A program made the position numbers and the translations under genes. From positions 215,283 to 279,282 of the forward strand of contig NZ_QLZA01000003.1 in NCBI RefSeq assembly GCF_009371885.1: a DNA stretch of 64,000 nt, read 5' to 3'. This DNA is from Bifidobacterium tibiigranuli. Lineage in GTDB: Bacteria; Actinomycetota; Actinomycetes; Actinomycetales; Bifidobacteriaceae. This document shows positions 1 through 10,154 of the stretch, piece by piece (position 1 is the stretch's first letter; every line of letters begins with the position of its first letter). The notes beneath the pieces were generated by a model that was not told where the DNA came from, made no database searches, and saw only the letters and a list, made by a program, of their open reading frames with translations.

Positions 1-1096
1 GCTCGACGTTGATGCCGGAGGCGGAGGCCAGCGCGGCGTTGTCGGAGACGGCTCTGGTGGCGCGTCCCAGCCGCGTGCGGTACAGGAAGAAGGTGACGCC
101 GATAATGACGATGATGGCTATCGCCGCCGATACCAGCGTGGCCGTATCAGTGGTGATCGGGCCGAGCTGGAATCCCTGGTCGACCGCGGTTGTGATGCCT
201 TTGACATTGCCGCCGAAGAAGAACTGGAAGAGGTATTGCAGCACCATCGACAGGCCGATGGTGACGATCATCTGCTGCATGGTGCCGACATGCTTGCGCC
301 GCAACGGCGCCCACACCAGCTCGTTCTGCAGCAGTCCGGAGGCCGCACCGATGATGATGGCGAAGATGGCCGCAGCCCACAGCGGCATATGAAGCAGCTG
401 CACGCCGACGTAGGCCATAAGGCCGCCGAGCGTCACCTGCTCGCCATGCGAGAAGGAGCTCAGGCCCGTGGTGCCGTAGACGAGATTCATGCCCACGCTC
501 ATCAGCGCGAGCATCAGACCGAAGATGATGCCCGAATACAGCTGCTGCCATACACGCGCCCCGAAATTGGCACCGGCGGAGTTGCTTGAGCTGCTCTGCG
601 TGGAAGCGCTGGAGCTGGAGGAAGATCCAGAGCTCGTTGAGGCGCTGCCGCTTGCGCTGGGGCTCGAAGTCGTCTCGCCCGGCTTGTCGAAGCGCACGAC
701 GCCGCGCTGCTTGGAGAAGTCGCTTTTCTCGATATCCACCGTTTCGGCGTTGGCCTTAAGGCCGTGGTCCTTTGCCACCCCGGCGTCAATGGTCGCCGTG
801 TACTTTCCGTCGGCCGTGACGCTGAACGCCCACTTGCCGGTGTCGTCGGTCGTCGTCGTGGCGCTTTCCTTGCCGGATAGCGTCACTGTAGCGCCCACGA
901 CCGGATTCCTGTTGGCATCCTGCAGGATGCCGTTGACGCATCCGTTGGTGCCGGTCGGATTGCACACCGGAACCGGCTGCGCAGCTTGCGCAGTCGTGGA
1001 CCATACGCCACTTATGGCAAGCAGCAGCATTAAGAACATCGCACTCAGCAGCATTCGTGCCGGGTATTTGCGCAGTTTGCGCCGTACAGCTGTCAT
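1..1096 (-). CDS. Branched-chain amino acid ABC transporter permease (LivH-like) with an extra secreted N-terminal domain, partial
   Basis: The gene starts at an ATG at 1096 and runs off the window edge, so about 365 residues are visible. Residues 1-39 form a signal peptide (basic start, hydrophobic core, TAQAAQ end). Residues 45-130 look like a carboxypeptidase-regulatory/Ig-like beta domain (NPVVGATVTLSG), followed by a Ser-rich linker at about 133-165. Then come the membrane segments of a LivH/BPD_transp_2 permease, with LMSVGMNLVYGTTG and a SGINVE stretch at the edge. LivH permeases normally start directly with the membrane part, so the front domain is an addition. The partner permease and ATPases should lie outside the window. 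The substrate (branched-chain amino acid, or another ligand of this family such as urea) cannot be told. Confidence 0.85.
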   Translation of the reverse strand, partial: MTAVRRKLRKYPARMLLSAMFLMLLLAISGVWSTTAQAAQPVPVCNPTGTNGCVNGILQDANRNPVVGATVTLSGKESATTTTDDTGKWAFSVTADGKYTATIDAGVAKDHGLKANAETVDIEKSDFSKQRGVVRFDKPGETTSSPSASGSASTSSGSSSSSSASTQSSSSNSAGANFGARVWQQLYSGIIFGLMLALMSVGMNLVYGTTGLSSFSHGEQVTLGGLMAYVGVQLLHMPLWAAAIFAIIIGAASGLLQNELVWAPLRRKHVGTMQQMIVTIGLSMVLQYLFQFFFGGNVKGITTAVDQGFQLGPITTDTATLVSAAIAIIVIIGVTFFLYRTRLGRATRAVSDNAALASASGINVE

Positions 1097-1293
1097 ATCG
1101 CGTCCTCCCCTCGATTCCCTCTTAACCTAGGGATGGGAACGGCGTACTTGGTTGCGCCCAGATTTCCGTCAGGTAACCAGATGCGACCCTATGTAACCGG
1201 GATGTTGCGGCGATAGGGTATATGGGCGAGAGATTTCAGCGGCGCATGGGCTCAGCTGGGTCAGCAGCTTAGGCAGCTCATCAGTTCAGCAGC

Positions 1294-1674
1294 TCAGCGG
1301 TTCAATGAGCCCATCCACCAGCCCAGCGCAAGGCATGCGAGCGCGGCCAGCACCGTGATGGCCAGATACGCCAGAGCGCTCCATTGGCGGTGGCTGCGCA
1401 CCAGCGACGTCATCTGGTTGACAGCTGTGGAGAAGGTCGAGAACCCGCCGAAGAAGCCGATGACGAATAGCAGATAGGTGCGCGTGTCGACCGCATGGTT
1501 CATGAAGGCGGCTGCCGCCAGACCCACGCAGAACGTGCCGACGGCGGTGATCACCAACGTGGAGAAGGGAAACGCGCGGCTCCACCAGCGCTGGATCGAG
1601 GTGTCCAGGATGAAGCGCGCCACAGCGCCCAGGCCGCCGCACAGGCATACGAGTATGAAAGTCGTCAGCAGCAT
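1294..1674 (-). CDS. crcB: Fluoride channel subunit CrcB2 (Fluc)
   Basis: This is a 126-residue membrane protein with four hydrophobic helices, the normal size of a Fluc subunit. It has the family start GGLGAVARF and the GGFSTFST block of helix 3, which supplies the Phe and Thr/Ser lining of the pore. The position that in most Fluc proteins is an Asn (TLxVNxxG) reads TLVITAVG here, so that residue is lost. The start ATG shares its A with the stop codon of the upstream crcB copy (TGATG), so the two are translationally coupled. The pair most likely forms a heterodimer that exports fluoride. Confidence 0.9.
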   Translation of the reverse strand: MLLTTFILVCLCGGLGAVARFILDTSIQRWWSRAFPFSTLVITAVGTFCVGLAAAAFMNHAVDTRTYLLFVIGFFGGFSTFSTAVNQMTSLVRSHRQWSALAYLAITVLAALACLALGWWMGSLNR

Positions 1675-2999
1675 CAGCGCACCTCTCCTGTGATGGGATC
1701 GGGTATCAGCGGGATTTCGGCCGTGATTGGCTTCGGCTCGTACGACAGCGGTTGCGTCGGATGATTGGCGAGTTCGCCAGCAGCGTATCCTGTGGAAACT
1801 GTTCCGGCGTTATCAGGGGTGTCAGGCGCGCCGGGTTTGCTGAGCGTGCCTAGTGTGCCAACCGTGTTGGCTTTGCCGGCCTGCGGCGTACCGTTCTGCC
1901 CAATTGCCGCGGCAACGCCATAGGCCGCTGTCGGTTTGCTGTCCACATAGTGAGCCGAGTCGCTGAGATGCCCGCTACCGTCGATTCCCGAGCCGGCACC
2001 CGGCCCGGCTGTTGGCGCGGTGCCCGCAGCCGCCGCAGCAGCGCCTGCCGCATGCGCCGGACCGCCCATTCTGGCGTGCCTGCGATGGCCCTGCTGGGAG
2101 TTGAGATTCGCGACGACCTGCATAAGCGTTGCGGCGCGTTTCCTTGTCATGATGCGCGAGGACAGCAGCGAGCCAGCCAGCGCGGCGAGGATGCCTGCGG
2201 AGAAGGAGACCAGCAGATACCCAATCAGCTCCCAGCCCGCGCCGCGCCGCAGCAGCAGGAAGCTCTGCAGCATCAGTATCGACGTGCTCGACATCGAGCC
2301 CCACATCCCGATGCCTGCGCCGCCGCCGACGAGCTGGCGCGTGCGTCTGCTCAGCCACGAGGCCTGGGACATGTACGTGGTCAGCGCCGCATATCCGAAG
2401 CACGACACCGTATTGACAATGAAGGTCGCAAGATACAGCTGGCTGACATCGCTTCCCGCATCAGGTCCGGCGAAAGCGAGCGCCAAACCGAACACCACTC
2501 CGGTGCCGAAGCAGCCGCCGGCGAAGATCACCAGATACATCACCCAATCGGCAAGCGGATTGAACCGGGCCTGCAGGCGTTTGAGAGGGGCCAGCGGTAT
2601 CTGCGGCGGCAACGCCGGATCGTTGGCGTCGGCCCGAAGGCGAGCCTTGGCGCGGCGATTGCCGCTACGGGATTTCGGGGAGCTGTTGCTTCTCGCCGCG
2701 ACCATTTGCGTGGTGGGGGCGGGTTCCCATCCCGCTGCCGAGCCGGAGCTTGAGCCAGCTTGAGCGGCTTGCGCAGCATCGGACTCATGAGACTCATTCG
2801 ATGCCGCTGCCGATGACTGTGAGGAATCCAGCTGCGGCAAGGAATCGAGCACCGAAGCGGTGAACAGATCGGCCAACGCGCCCGTGCGGGCGCCGGTATA
2901 ATCGGGATCTCCGTCGGCCTCGGCACCGGTCAGCGACTCGGACCCGTGCTGCGGCGCGCCCGGACGCTCCTGCGTCGTGTGATTGTCAGACAGTCCCAT
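1674..2999 (-). CDS. crcB: Fluoride channel subunit CrcB1 (Fluc) with long disordered tails
   Basis: The product is 441 residues from the ATG at 2999, which has GAGGG just upstream; an in-frame GTG at 3047 would add 16 residues. Only about 130 residues in the middle are CrcB-like (four helices, with FIVNTVSCFG carrying the helix-2 Asn). The helix-3 block is degenerate (GMWGSMSSTS instead of GGxTTFST). The N-terminal 130 or so residues and the C-terminal 150 are Ser/Ala/Gly/Pro-rich and look disordered. It keeps exactly the residue that CrcB2 has lost and lacks the block that CrcB2 keeps. This suggests an obligate heterodimer. Confidence 0.85.
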   Translation of the reverse strand: MGLSDNHTTQERPGAPQHGSESLTGAEADGDPDYTGARTGALADLFTASVLDSLPQLDSSQSSAAASNESHESDAAQAAQAGSSSGSAAGWEPAPTTQMVAARSNSSPKSRSGNRRAKARLRADANDPALPPQIPLAPLKRLQARFNPLADWVMYLVIFAGGCFGTGVVFGLALAFAGPDAGSDVSQLYLATFIVNTVSCFGYAALTTYMSQASWLSRRTRQLVGGGAGIGMWGSMSSTSILMLQSFLLLRRGAGWELIGYLLVSFSAGILAALAGSLLSSRIMTRKRAATLMQVVANLNSQQGHRRHARMGGPAHAAGAAAAAAGTAPTAGPGAGSGIDGSGHLSDSAHYVDSKPTAAYGVAAAIGQNGTPQAGKANTVGTLGTLSKPGAPDTPDNAGTVSTGYAAGELANHPTQPLSYEPKPITAEIPLIPDPITGEVR

Positions 3000-3093
3000 A
3001 TCACCCTCGTTCCATGCGCTCATGCCGATTGCATCCACCGCGTTCACCTAACCGCACCCGCATAGCGCCCGCCTTCCGTAGCATTGTTCTCGG

Positions 3094-3142
3094 CTGTGTT
3101 GTTACCGTCATTGTCGTTATCGTCTGTGTTGTTACCGTCATT
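3094..3142. repeat. Two 19-bp direct repeats between clc and crcB1
   Basis: The 19-mer beginning CTGTGTTGTTACCGTCATT occurs at 3094-3112 and 3124-3142, 30 bp apart, with further TTACCGTC-like pieces next to them. The 3000-3313 stretch separates clc from crcB1. I looked for a fluoride riboswitch ahead of crcB1 and could not find its conserved core. No other feature is visible there. Confidence 0.6.
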
Positions 3143-3313
3143 ATTACCGTCTGCCCGGTATTTTCTTCCCCAGCATTGCTGCCAAGTCTCTGCCGCCGCA
3201 TCGTCGCCTAGACAGCCCTGACGACACCGTCATGGTCATACTCGGCCGCCGCGAACGCCTTGGCTGGGCCAACGCAACTCGGACACGCCGCCGGCGGATG
3301 CGACCCGTCCATA

Positions 3314-5164
3314 TTACATGGGCGAACTGCACAACGCCACCATGCCCGCCCGGACCTGAGCCAGCCCGTCCGCGGGGAACATCACGAACACGTAATCGCC
3401 CGGCATAATGGTCTCCTCGCGGCGCGGCACCACCTCGCGCTCGCCCCGGCGAATGTCGACAAGCGCCGCACCACGCGGCCAATCGATGTCGCCCACACGC
3501 AGGCCGGCGATGGCGCTGCCGAACTCGACCGGGAATTCCAGAACCGCGTTGCCGAGCGCGGCACGGCTATGGCTATGCGCTATCGCATGCGGCATGTGCA
3601 GGGCGTGCGGCGCATGTAGCGCGTGTCGCCATTGCAGCGCGGACTGTGTACCGGACTCATGACGTGCAGTATCGGCAGTGTCGCCCTTCCCGCCGCCAGC
3701 ATTGCCATCGTTGCCGTCGTTGCCATGAGCCGCCATATAGCGGTCCAGCAAGGCACCGTAAATCGGCTTAATACCGAGCACATCAGACACGAAGAGCGCA
3801 ATGAAGGCGCATGCGGCGACGGGAAGCATATGCACAAGCGAGCCGGACATCTCGACAGCGAGCAGAATCGAGGTCATCGGCGCCTTGACCGAGGCCGAGA
3901 GCGTGCCCGCCATCGCGCATACCGCGAACACGGCGACCGCGCCCTGCGGCACGATACCAGGAAGCAGCCGCACGGCCAGCAGCCCGAAGATGCTTCCCGC
4001 AAGCGTGCCGATAGCCAGAATCGGCATGAAGATGCCGCCGGGCACGCCCGAGCCGAAACTCGTGCCGGTGAACAGCATTTTGACGGCCAGCAATCCCAGC
4101 AGCATCAGCACGCCCGAAGAGGCATGCTCGGCGAAATCGATGAGCTCCTCGCCGCCGCCAAGGACTTTCGGCGCGAACAGGCCGCATGGCAAGGCGATGA
4201 GCAGCGCGATAACCGGGCCAGCGATGGCCGGAAGCTTGCCATACAAACTCTGGAAGCCCAGCAGCATCCGGTTCGTGAGCGAACCGACAAGCCCAGCCAC
4301 GATTCCCAGTGGAATCATCCACCAATACAGCGGCAGGGCAAGCTGCCCGATGCTGGTGAAATTGAGCACAGGGCGCAGGCCGAACCAGGTTTTCGAGACA
4401 AAATCGGCGCTGAGCGAGGCGCTTGCGGCTGACAATAATATGACCGGCGAGAAATTGCGATGCACCTCTTCCAGCGCGAACATCATGCCGGAAAGCGGCG
4501 CGTTGAACGCTGCGGAAAGCCCGGCCGCCGCGCCGGCGGTTATCAGCGTGTTCTCTTCGAAACCATCGCGCTTCATCGCGCCCGACACGCCTTGGCTCGC
4601 GGCTGCGCCAATCTGAATCGACGGCCCTTCGCGGCCCAGCGACAGGCCGAACATGCCGCACAGCAGCCCGCCCGCAAAGCGCACCACAAGCACCAGCAGC
4701 CAGCGCATCCGCAGACCCAGCAAGAGCACACCCTCGACCTGCGGGATGCCGCTGCCGCTCGCCATCGGTTCGAGCCGCACCAACCATGCGACAAACAGAC
4801 CGATGGCTGCAGCGGCGCATACGAACGGTGCGATCAACCACGGCTGGGCCAGGATTTGCGGATACATCCACCGGGCAAAGCGCGTGCCGTAGCCGATGCC
4901 ATAGCGATACAGCGCCACGAGCAGACCGGCGATGAGGCCACACACAATCGCACGAATGGCAATCGTCCACTGCTTGCGACCGAGCTGCCCAAGAAACTTT
5001 GCGACACCGCCTTCGGACGCCTTGGCGTTTTGGGTTGCGTTGGCATTCTGGGGCCCATCGGCATTCTGGGGCAATTCAGCATTTTCGGATGTGTCAGGCG
5101 CGTTCCCGCCCGGCGCATCCTCGTTATGAGCCACCTTATTATGAGCCATTGCAGCGCCCCGCAT
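3314..5164 (-). CDS. CLC-family chloride/proton antiporter with C-terminal TrkA_C (RCK) domain
   Basis: This is a 616-residue membrane protein. The three CLC selectivity-filter motifs are present: GSGIPQVEG, GREGPSIQIG (gating Glu) and GSGVPGGIFMP. The FALEEVHRNF segment carries the pair of acidic residues where proton-coupled CLCs have the internal proton glutamate, so exchange rather than channel activity is likely. Residues of about 545-610 resemble a TrkA_C domain (VGDIDWPRGAALVDIRRG). The first 60 residues are repetitive (PQNADGPQNANATQNA) and probably disordered. An alternative start lies at the ATG at 5149. The filter is the chloride type, not that of fluoride-specific CLCs, although crcB is next door. 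It follows purA by 25 bp. Confidence 0.92.
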   Translation of the reverse strand: MRGAAMAHNKVAHNEDAPGGNAPDTSENAELPQNADGPQNANATQNAKASEGGVAKFLGQLGRKQWTIAIRAIVCGLIAGLLVALYRYGIGYGTRFARWMYPQILAQPWLIAPFVCAAAAIGLFVAWLVRLEPMASGSGIPQVEGVLLLGLRMRWLLVLVVRFAGGLLCGMFGLSLGREGPSIQIGAAASQGVSGAMKRDGFEENTLITAGAAAGLSAAFNAPLSGMMFALEEVHRNFSPVILLSAASASLSADFVSKTWFGLRPVLNFTSIGQLALPLYWWMIPLGIVAGLVGSLTNRMLLGFQSLYGKLPAIAGPVIALLIALPCGLFAPKVLGGGEELIDFAEHASSGVLMLLGLLAVKMLFTGTSFGSGVPGGIFMPILAIGTLAGSIFGLLAVRLLPGIVPQGAVAVFAVCAMAGTLSASVKAPMTSILLAVEMSGSLVHMLPVAACAFIALFVSDVLGIKPIYGALLDRYMAAHGNDGNDGNAGGGKGDTADTARHESGTQSALQWRHALHAPHALHMPHAIAHSHSRAALGNAVLEFPVEFGSAIAGLRVGDIDWPRGAALVDIRRGEREVVPRREETIMPGDYVFVMFPADGLAQVRAGMVALCSSPM

Positions 5165-5189
5165 GCCTCGAACGAATCTGAGCCGGCGT

Positions 5190-6530
<1,341 letters not shown>

Positions 6531-6616
6531 CTACCGTGACGCCTATACCAGCGGGGTTGGCGCGGTTGTTGGGCGGTTGCGGACGGTGTGCGGCTGCGGG
6601 GCACATGACTGTTTCA

Positions 6617-6728
6617 GCGTCGACTTTTGTACGCTAACTCGACCCTGCCGTGCAAAAGGCAACGTTATGAGGTCCGATTCCATAGCAATTCATACGCCAG
6701 CCTCGACTTAGCGTATAAAATGCGACGT
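6617..6728. repeat. 112-bp two-hairpin intergenic repeat, copy 1
   Basis: The ends are inverted repeats (GCGTCGACTTTTGTACGC at the left, GCGTATAAAATGCGACG at the right). Inside are two hairpins: TTTTGTACG pairing with CGTGCAAAA, then ATACGC pairing with GCGTAT, separated by GAGGTCCGATTC. Copies of the same 112-bp length lie at 15641 and 25640. The 6492-6954 gap contains this element and the block that follows it. Confidence 0.85.
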
Positions 6729-6921
6729 TCGCACACGCAACCGTCACAACGCCCACACTAACTCGCACCCCATGCGGGGCTTGTGACGTATGTCGGCAAA
6801 GAATCATCACGATTCCCGCACTACTTCGACTATCATGCGGGCCTTGTGACGTATAACCGCGCCCAAACGACACAACGCCCGCACAAGCCCCGCGATAGTG
6901 CGGGAATCGTGACGGTCGCCT
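6729..6921. repeat. BIME-like repeat block, copy 1
   Basis: This block is a string of inverted motifs: GCGGGGCTTGTGACGTA, TCACGATTCCCGCACTA, GCGGGCCTTGTGACGTA and, in reverse, TAGTGCGGGAATCGTGACGG. A near-identical block follows the second 112-bp element at 15885-16051. It could form several hairpins and may act as a bidirectional terminator between purA and the TetR gene. Function is not known. Confidence 0.75.
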
Positions 6922-6954
6922 CACAGCTAGAGGCCAGCCCCCGTCATTCAGCCG

Positions 6955-7605
6955 TCACTCGATGGAGTCGACGTCGATTCTGCTGGGCAATGGCCGCTCC
7001 GCGATGCCGCGGTAAAGCATGTTCACCCCGTCGGCGTAAGTGCGCACATACGACATCTCGTAGTGCAGGCTGCTGGCGAGCACCCACTGGCTGCGCACGC
7101 CCTCATTGATGGCGTACATCGTCAGCGCGGCATGCTGCGGGTCGACATCCGCGCGAATTTCGCCCGCCGCGATGCCCTTGCGTATCCTCTTCTCCGCAGG
7201 CGGCAGCATGAGGGCGAAGTTGCGCGCCAGCCGCCCGCGCACCGGGGTGTCCTCCACCACGTCGATGCCGGTGAGCGTGACGCGCAGCCGCAGCAGATCA
7301 GGATGCGTGGCCGCCTGCTGCACGCTTTCGATGCTGCGGTCGAGCATCTCCCGCACGCTGTCCGCATCCGCCATGTCCAATCGGTAGTCGCGTTCGCGCA
7401 GATCGACGATGGCGGTGAACAGCGCCTCCTTGGTCGGGAAATGATAGAGCACTCCTGCATCGGAGATGCCGACTTCCTTGGCGATATCGGCAATGCGAAC
7501 GCGCTCATATCCATATCGGCTGAACAGACGGGTGGCCGACCTGACGATGTCTTCCCGCCTGCGTTCGCCCTTGGGGCTTTTGCGCACGCTCTTCTTTGCT
7601 TCCAC
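6955..7605 (-). CDS. TetR/AcrR-family transcriptional regulator
   Basis: The protein has 216 residues. The first 65 form the TetR helix-turn-helix (RLFSRYGYERVRIADIAKEV, then VLYHFPTKEALF). The rest is a helical ligand domain without a recognisable ligand signature. It lies 102 bp downstream of the GH1-phosphatase gene on the same strand and could control that transport operon, but no operator can be tied to it. Confidence 0.85.
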   Translation of the reverse strand: MEAKKSVRKSPKGERRREDIVRSATRLFSRYGYERVRIADIAKEVGISDAGVLYHFPTKEALFTAIVDLRERDYRLDMADADSVREMLDRSIESVQQAATHPDLLRLRVTLTGIDVVEDTPVRGRLARNFALMLPPAEKRIRKGIAAGEIRADVDPQHAALTMYAINEGVRSQWVLASSLHYEMSYVRTYADGVNMLYRGIAERPLPSRIDVDSIE

Positions 7606-7707
7606 TTCGGACTTGCACCACCTGTTGGACTATGTCTTACCGTGACATCATATCCTCCGCCTTTCCTCCAACATGCAAATCAGGCACCGCAACGCCCGGA
7701 TCCAAGC

Positions 7708-10071
7708 CTATTCGATGAACAGCGTGCGCAGCGTGGCGATCTCCTCTTCGCTCATTCCATTGGCGAGGCAGTATTGCGTGACCGTGCCGTAGCGCCCGCG
7801 CATATCGTTGAGCAGCCCTTGCATGGTCTCGCCCGGTGAGGCGAGCAGCGCCGCCGCCGCGCCTTGAAGATTGGCAATCTTGCCCAGTTTTCCCGGAAGG
7901 CTTTGGCTGATGGCCGCTTTGAACGCGCTGGTCAGGTTGGCTGCGGACTGCGCGTAATTCGAGACGATCAGCGCATCCTCGACGCCCAGCAATCCGAGCA
8001 GCACGGCGGATACGATGCCGGTGCGGTCCTTGCCCGCCGTGCAATGAATCAGCACTGGCCTGCCTTCGCTGCGGGCCAGAACCTGCAGCACCGCAATGAC
8101 TTTGTCCGCATGGTCGAAGGCAATCCGGCGATACAGCTCCGGCAGTTGCACCGACGCAAGCCCCTGCATCATGCGCGCGCTGAGTGGTTTGCTTGTCGAA
8201 TCCCCGGTCTCATTGCCCGCTCCGTCATCCTCTCCGCCGCCACCGGAAACGCCACTATCCGCAACGCCGCTGCCCAGCAGTCCGATGCGCAGCACCTCGA
8301 TATCATCGTCCAGCTGGTACGGCCAGGTTCCGATCTCCCACGGGTCGCGCAGATCGATCACGGTGTGCACGCCCAGACGGCGCAGCTCTTCAGCGCCTTC
8401 AGGCTTCATGAAGTTCAGCCCCGCAGAGCGGAAGAAGAAGCCCGAACGTAGATAATGGTCGCTCACGGTGCGCAGGCCGCCGATGCCGCGAGCGTTGGGC
8501 ACGTCGCCCAGCTCGATGCCGTTGACGTCGCCATCGAAGCGTTCCTCGGCAACAGGAGCATCGAGCGCCTCAAGGTCGCCGTTGTGCCGGACCACGTCGC
8601 GGTACCAGGCGAAGGAATCCTTCGGTGTGCGCTTCATGGTCGCCGCATCGACATGGACCAGCCCGAAGCGCTCGGAGAACCCGTCCATCCACTGGATGTT
8701 GTCGATGTTGGACCAGACGTAATACCCGTCGACTGCGATGCCCTCGCTCGCAAGCGCATGCAGATCGCGGATGTTGTGCGCAAGCGCCCGGATGCGCACG
8801 GCGTCGTTCAGGCTTGCTTGCAATTGCCCAGCGTCTTCTGCGGTCTCGCCCGCCGACTCCGCCAGTATCGCCGACTCCGTTGATTCCGTTGACTCCGTCA
8901 GCCCCTCCGCTGCGCTCGGATACGCGGTGCCGCGCCCGTTCTCCGTAATGATGATGCGCGGATGATCCGGGTAGCTTTCGTGCACCCATTCCACGGTTGC
9001 GCGCAGGCCGCCGGGCGTCTCCTGGCGAAATCCGCGCGGGCTCCACCAGCGCCTGCCCGGGCCCGGCACGATGGCGACACCGTTTCCTTCGCCCAGCATC
9101 GATGAGAACGCATGCAGGGCCTTCTCGTTATCATTCCCGGATTCGAAGAACATCGGCGCACGCTCCGGCGTCGTGGCGTACATGTTGGAATACCAATTGA
9201 CGCCGAGGATATCCAGCGGTTCGGCGATGACATCCATATCGCCCTCGCGGCAAGCGCCATCGGCCTGCACCTGCTCGCGAATCAGCGGGGCATGGCCCTT
9301 GCCCATCAGCGGGTCAAGCATCAGCCGGTCGAACGAGCGCCGCGCGGTCTCGGCAGCCTGCACGTCAGCAGGATTGCAGGTGGCGGGCTGCACGCCGGCA
9401 ACAGAAAGAATGGTGCCGATGCGGCCTGATACCTTCGCCGAGCGCAGCGCGCGCACAGCCATGCCATGCGCCAGCAGGATGTTGTGCACGGCGTCGAGGC
9501 CGCGCGCCCCTTCGCTGCGCATCGGCGGGAGGAAGCCCGCGACGTATCCGGCCATCGCCGGGTGGGACGGCTCGTTCATCGTGTACCACTGATCGACGCG
9601 GTCGCCGAGCCGCTGCGCCACGATTTCGGCGTAGCGTGCGAACTGCTCGGCTGATTCGCGACCCATCCATCCTCCGCAGCGCTCCTCAAGCCATTGCGGG
9701 GTGTCCCAGTGGTACAGGCATGCCGCCGGCAGGATGCCGCGCGCCAGCAGCCCATCCACCAGCCGGTCGTAGTAATCCAGCCCGGACTCGTTGATATGCC
9801 CTTCGGCATCGGTCACGACCCGCGGCCAGGAAATCGAGAAGCGGTGGGCCTGCGCGCCCAAGTCACGCATCAGATCGAGATCCTCGTCGAGCCGATGATA
9901 TTCGTCGGCGGCCCTGCCCAGATCAGCGCCATCGCGCACGCGAAGGCTGCCGTTGCGGTATGCCGTATCCCAGACTGACGGAGCCTTGCCGTCGGCATCC
10001 CAGCCGCCTTCGATCTGATATGCGGCGTTGCTGGTTCCCCAGAGAAATGTTGCGGGAAGTGCTGAACTCAT
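7708..10071 (-). CDS. GH1 family glycosidase fused to a tyrosine-phosphatase-like domain
   Basis: This is a single 787-residue frame with two enzyme modules. Residues 1-495 are a GH1 beta-glucosidase: ATFLWGTSNAAYQIEG at the start, acid/base Glu in TMNEP (about 167) and nucleophile Glu in ITENG (about 377). A short acidic insert (TESTESTES) follows at 391-412. Residues of about 515-787 match the Y_phosphatase3 / MptpB-like phosphatases: FFRSAGLNFM, VIDLRDPWE and the P-loop HCTAGKDRTG at 676-685. GH1 enzymes usually end near residue 450-480, so the phosphatase is an addition. It follows the oppF-like gene by 43 bp and is probably the last enzyme of the transport operon. The phosphatase target is unknown; a phosphorylated sugar or protein Tyr/Ser are both possible. 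Confidence 0.9.
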   Translation of the reverse strand: MSSALPATFLWGTSNAAYQIEGGWDADGKAPSVWDTAYRNGSLRVRDGADLGRAADEYHRLDEDLDLMRDLGAQAHRFSISWPRVVTDAEGHINESGLDYYDRLVDGLLARGILPAACLYHWDTPQWLEERCGGWMGRESAEQFARYAEIVAQRLGDRVDQWYTMNEPSHPAMAGYVAGFLPPMRSEGARGLDAVHNILLAHGMAVRALRSAKVSGRIGTILSVAGVQPATCNPADVQAAETARRSFDRLMLDPLMGKGHAPLIREQVQADGACREGDMDVIAEPLDILGVNWYSNMYATTPERAPMFFESGNDNEKALHAFSSMLGEGNGVAIVPGPGRRWWSPRGFRQETPGGLRATVEWVHESYPDHPRIIITENGRGTAYPSAAEGLTESTESTESAILAESAGETAEDAGQLQASLNDAVRIRALAHNIRDLHALASEGIAVDGYYVWSNIDNIQWMDGFSERFGLVHVDAATMKRTPKDSFAWYRDVVRHNGDLEALDAPVAEERFDGDVNGIELGDVPNARGIGGLRTVSDHYLRSGFFFRSAGLNFMKPEGAEELRRLGVHTVIDLRDPWEIGTWPYQLDDDIEVLRIGLLGSGVADSGVSGGGGEDDGAGNETGDSTSKPLSARMMQGLASVQLPELYRRIAFDHADKVIAVLQVLARSEGRPVLIHCTAGKDRTGIVSAVLLGLLGVEDALIVSNYAQSAANLTSAFKAAISQSLPGKLGKIANLQGAAAALLASPGETMQGLLNDMRGRYGTVTQYCLANGMSEEEIATLRTLFIE

Positions 10072-10154
10072 TGATGCTATTCCTTTGCTGCGGTGATTGA
10101 TTGGCGATATTGTGGCTGACGATATTGTGGCTAAATGATGGTGACGCCTATGCG

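Noticed and set aside
3000..3313. Fluoride riboswitch ahead of crcB1
   Set aside because: I could not find the conserved pseudoknot core in the minus-strand leader.
3314..5164. Fluoride-specific CLC
   Set aside because: Although beside crcB, the filter motifs are GSGIP and GREGP, the chloride type.
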